Source: Micromonospora ureilytica
Lineage (GTDB): Bacteria; Actinomycetota; Actinomycetes; Mycobacteriales; Micromonosporaceae
Assembly (NCBI RefSeq): GCF_015751765.1
Contig: NZ_JADOTX010000001.1
Coordinates: 4,092,001 to 4,156,000, forward strand
Length of the DNA: 64,000 nucleotides
Reading direction: 5' to 3'
Positions 63,966 to 64,000 of this stretch are shown piece after piece. Position 1 is the first letter of the stretch. Every line of letters starts with the position of its first letter. A program made the translations under genes and the position numbers. The notes under the pieces were generated by a model. It was not told where the DNA came from, ran no database searches, and saw nothing but the letters and a program-made list of their open reading frames with translations.

Positions 63966-64000
63966 TTGGCCCCTTGCGGTGCCGGGAGTGAACTTTACCC

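Overview
The window is a 64 kb piece of a very GC-rich actinobacterial chromosome, most likely Micromonospora or a close relative in Micromonosporaceae. The evidence is the high GC, the many GTG starts, the GlnR and PHO-type regulatory sites, the HTH/DUF397 regulator pairs and the F420 (cofC) gene. The gene order ffh, glnD-glnB-amt, ftsY, smc, fpg, rnc, coaD, rsmD, recG, DAK protein, thiL, ddl, gpsA, cofC, ppk, mutT1-like, hupB, leuD, leuC, iclR-type regulator follows the Rv2916c-Rv2989 segment of Mycobacterium tuberculosis as I remember it. It is therefore mostly conserved core chromosome with small accessory insertions. No prophage, insertion sequence, CRISPR array or secondary-metabolite cluster was recognised.

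Layout. 1-4.2 kb: 3'-partial proS, then a decayed patch with a frameshifted TetR gene, an AraC-family remnant and a short DinB-like gene, packed with palindromes and simple repeats, then an amidohydrolase. 4.2-14.4 kb: ffh, a two-component system, the nitrogen cluster amt-glnB-glnD with a GlnR-type site upstream of amt, a phosphotransferase and ftsY. 14.5-19.5 kb: a PhoD-like phosphodiesterase, a MarR regulator next to an MFS exporter with twin operator palindromes between them, a universal stress protein and a DinB-like protein. 19.5-29.1 kb: HAD hydrolase, smc, a small coiled-coil gene, a membrane-anchored CAP protein, a GH114-type lipoprotein and an MMPL transporter. 29.3-34.8 kb: the minus-strand run rsmD-coaD-sepIVA-DUF177-rpmF-plsX-rnc-fpg, with several 4-8 bp overlaps. 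35-44 kb: an LPXTG-type surface protein with an apparent frameshift near its start, recG, a DAK-domain protein, rpmB, thiL, an Lrp effector-domain protein, DUF3515 and ddl. 44.5-51.6 kb: an HTH regulator/DUF397 pair, a ROK protein, the remains of a second HTH/DUF397 pair, a PrmC-like methyltransferase, a cystathionine gamma-lyase-like enzyme, gpsA and plsC. 51.7-63.3 kb: cofC, ppk with a PHO box, CYTH-CHAD, MutT1-like Nudix/phosphatase, a membrane EEP protein, hupB, leuCD and an NdgR-type regulator. 63.4-64 kb: tRNA-Glu(CTC) twice and tRNA-Gln(CTG).

The strongest signal not explained by ordinary genes is a set of about ten long palindromic elements, nearly all sitting 20-145 bp downstream of a stop codon. 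Four share a CGATCTTGCA-type end and are 69-70 bp (family A). Two are exactly 61 bp, share GTTGATCA ends and a conserved centre, and show compensatory base changes (family B). Most are embedded in a C-rich left flank and a G-rich right flank. One family B copy lies inside the first codons of glnD. Two others abut genes that look truncated at their 5' ends. Dispersed, structure-conserving elements of this kind could be RNA 3' hairpins, terminators or REP-like mobile elements; the sequence alone does not decide.
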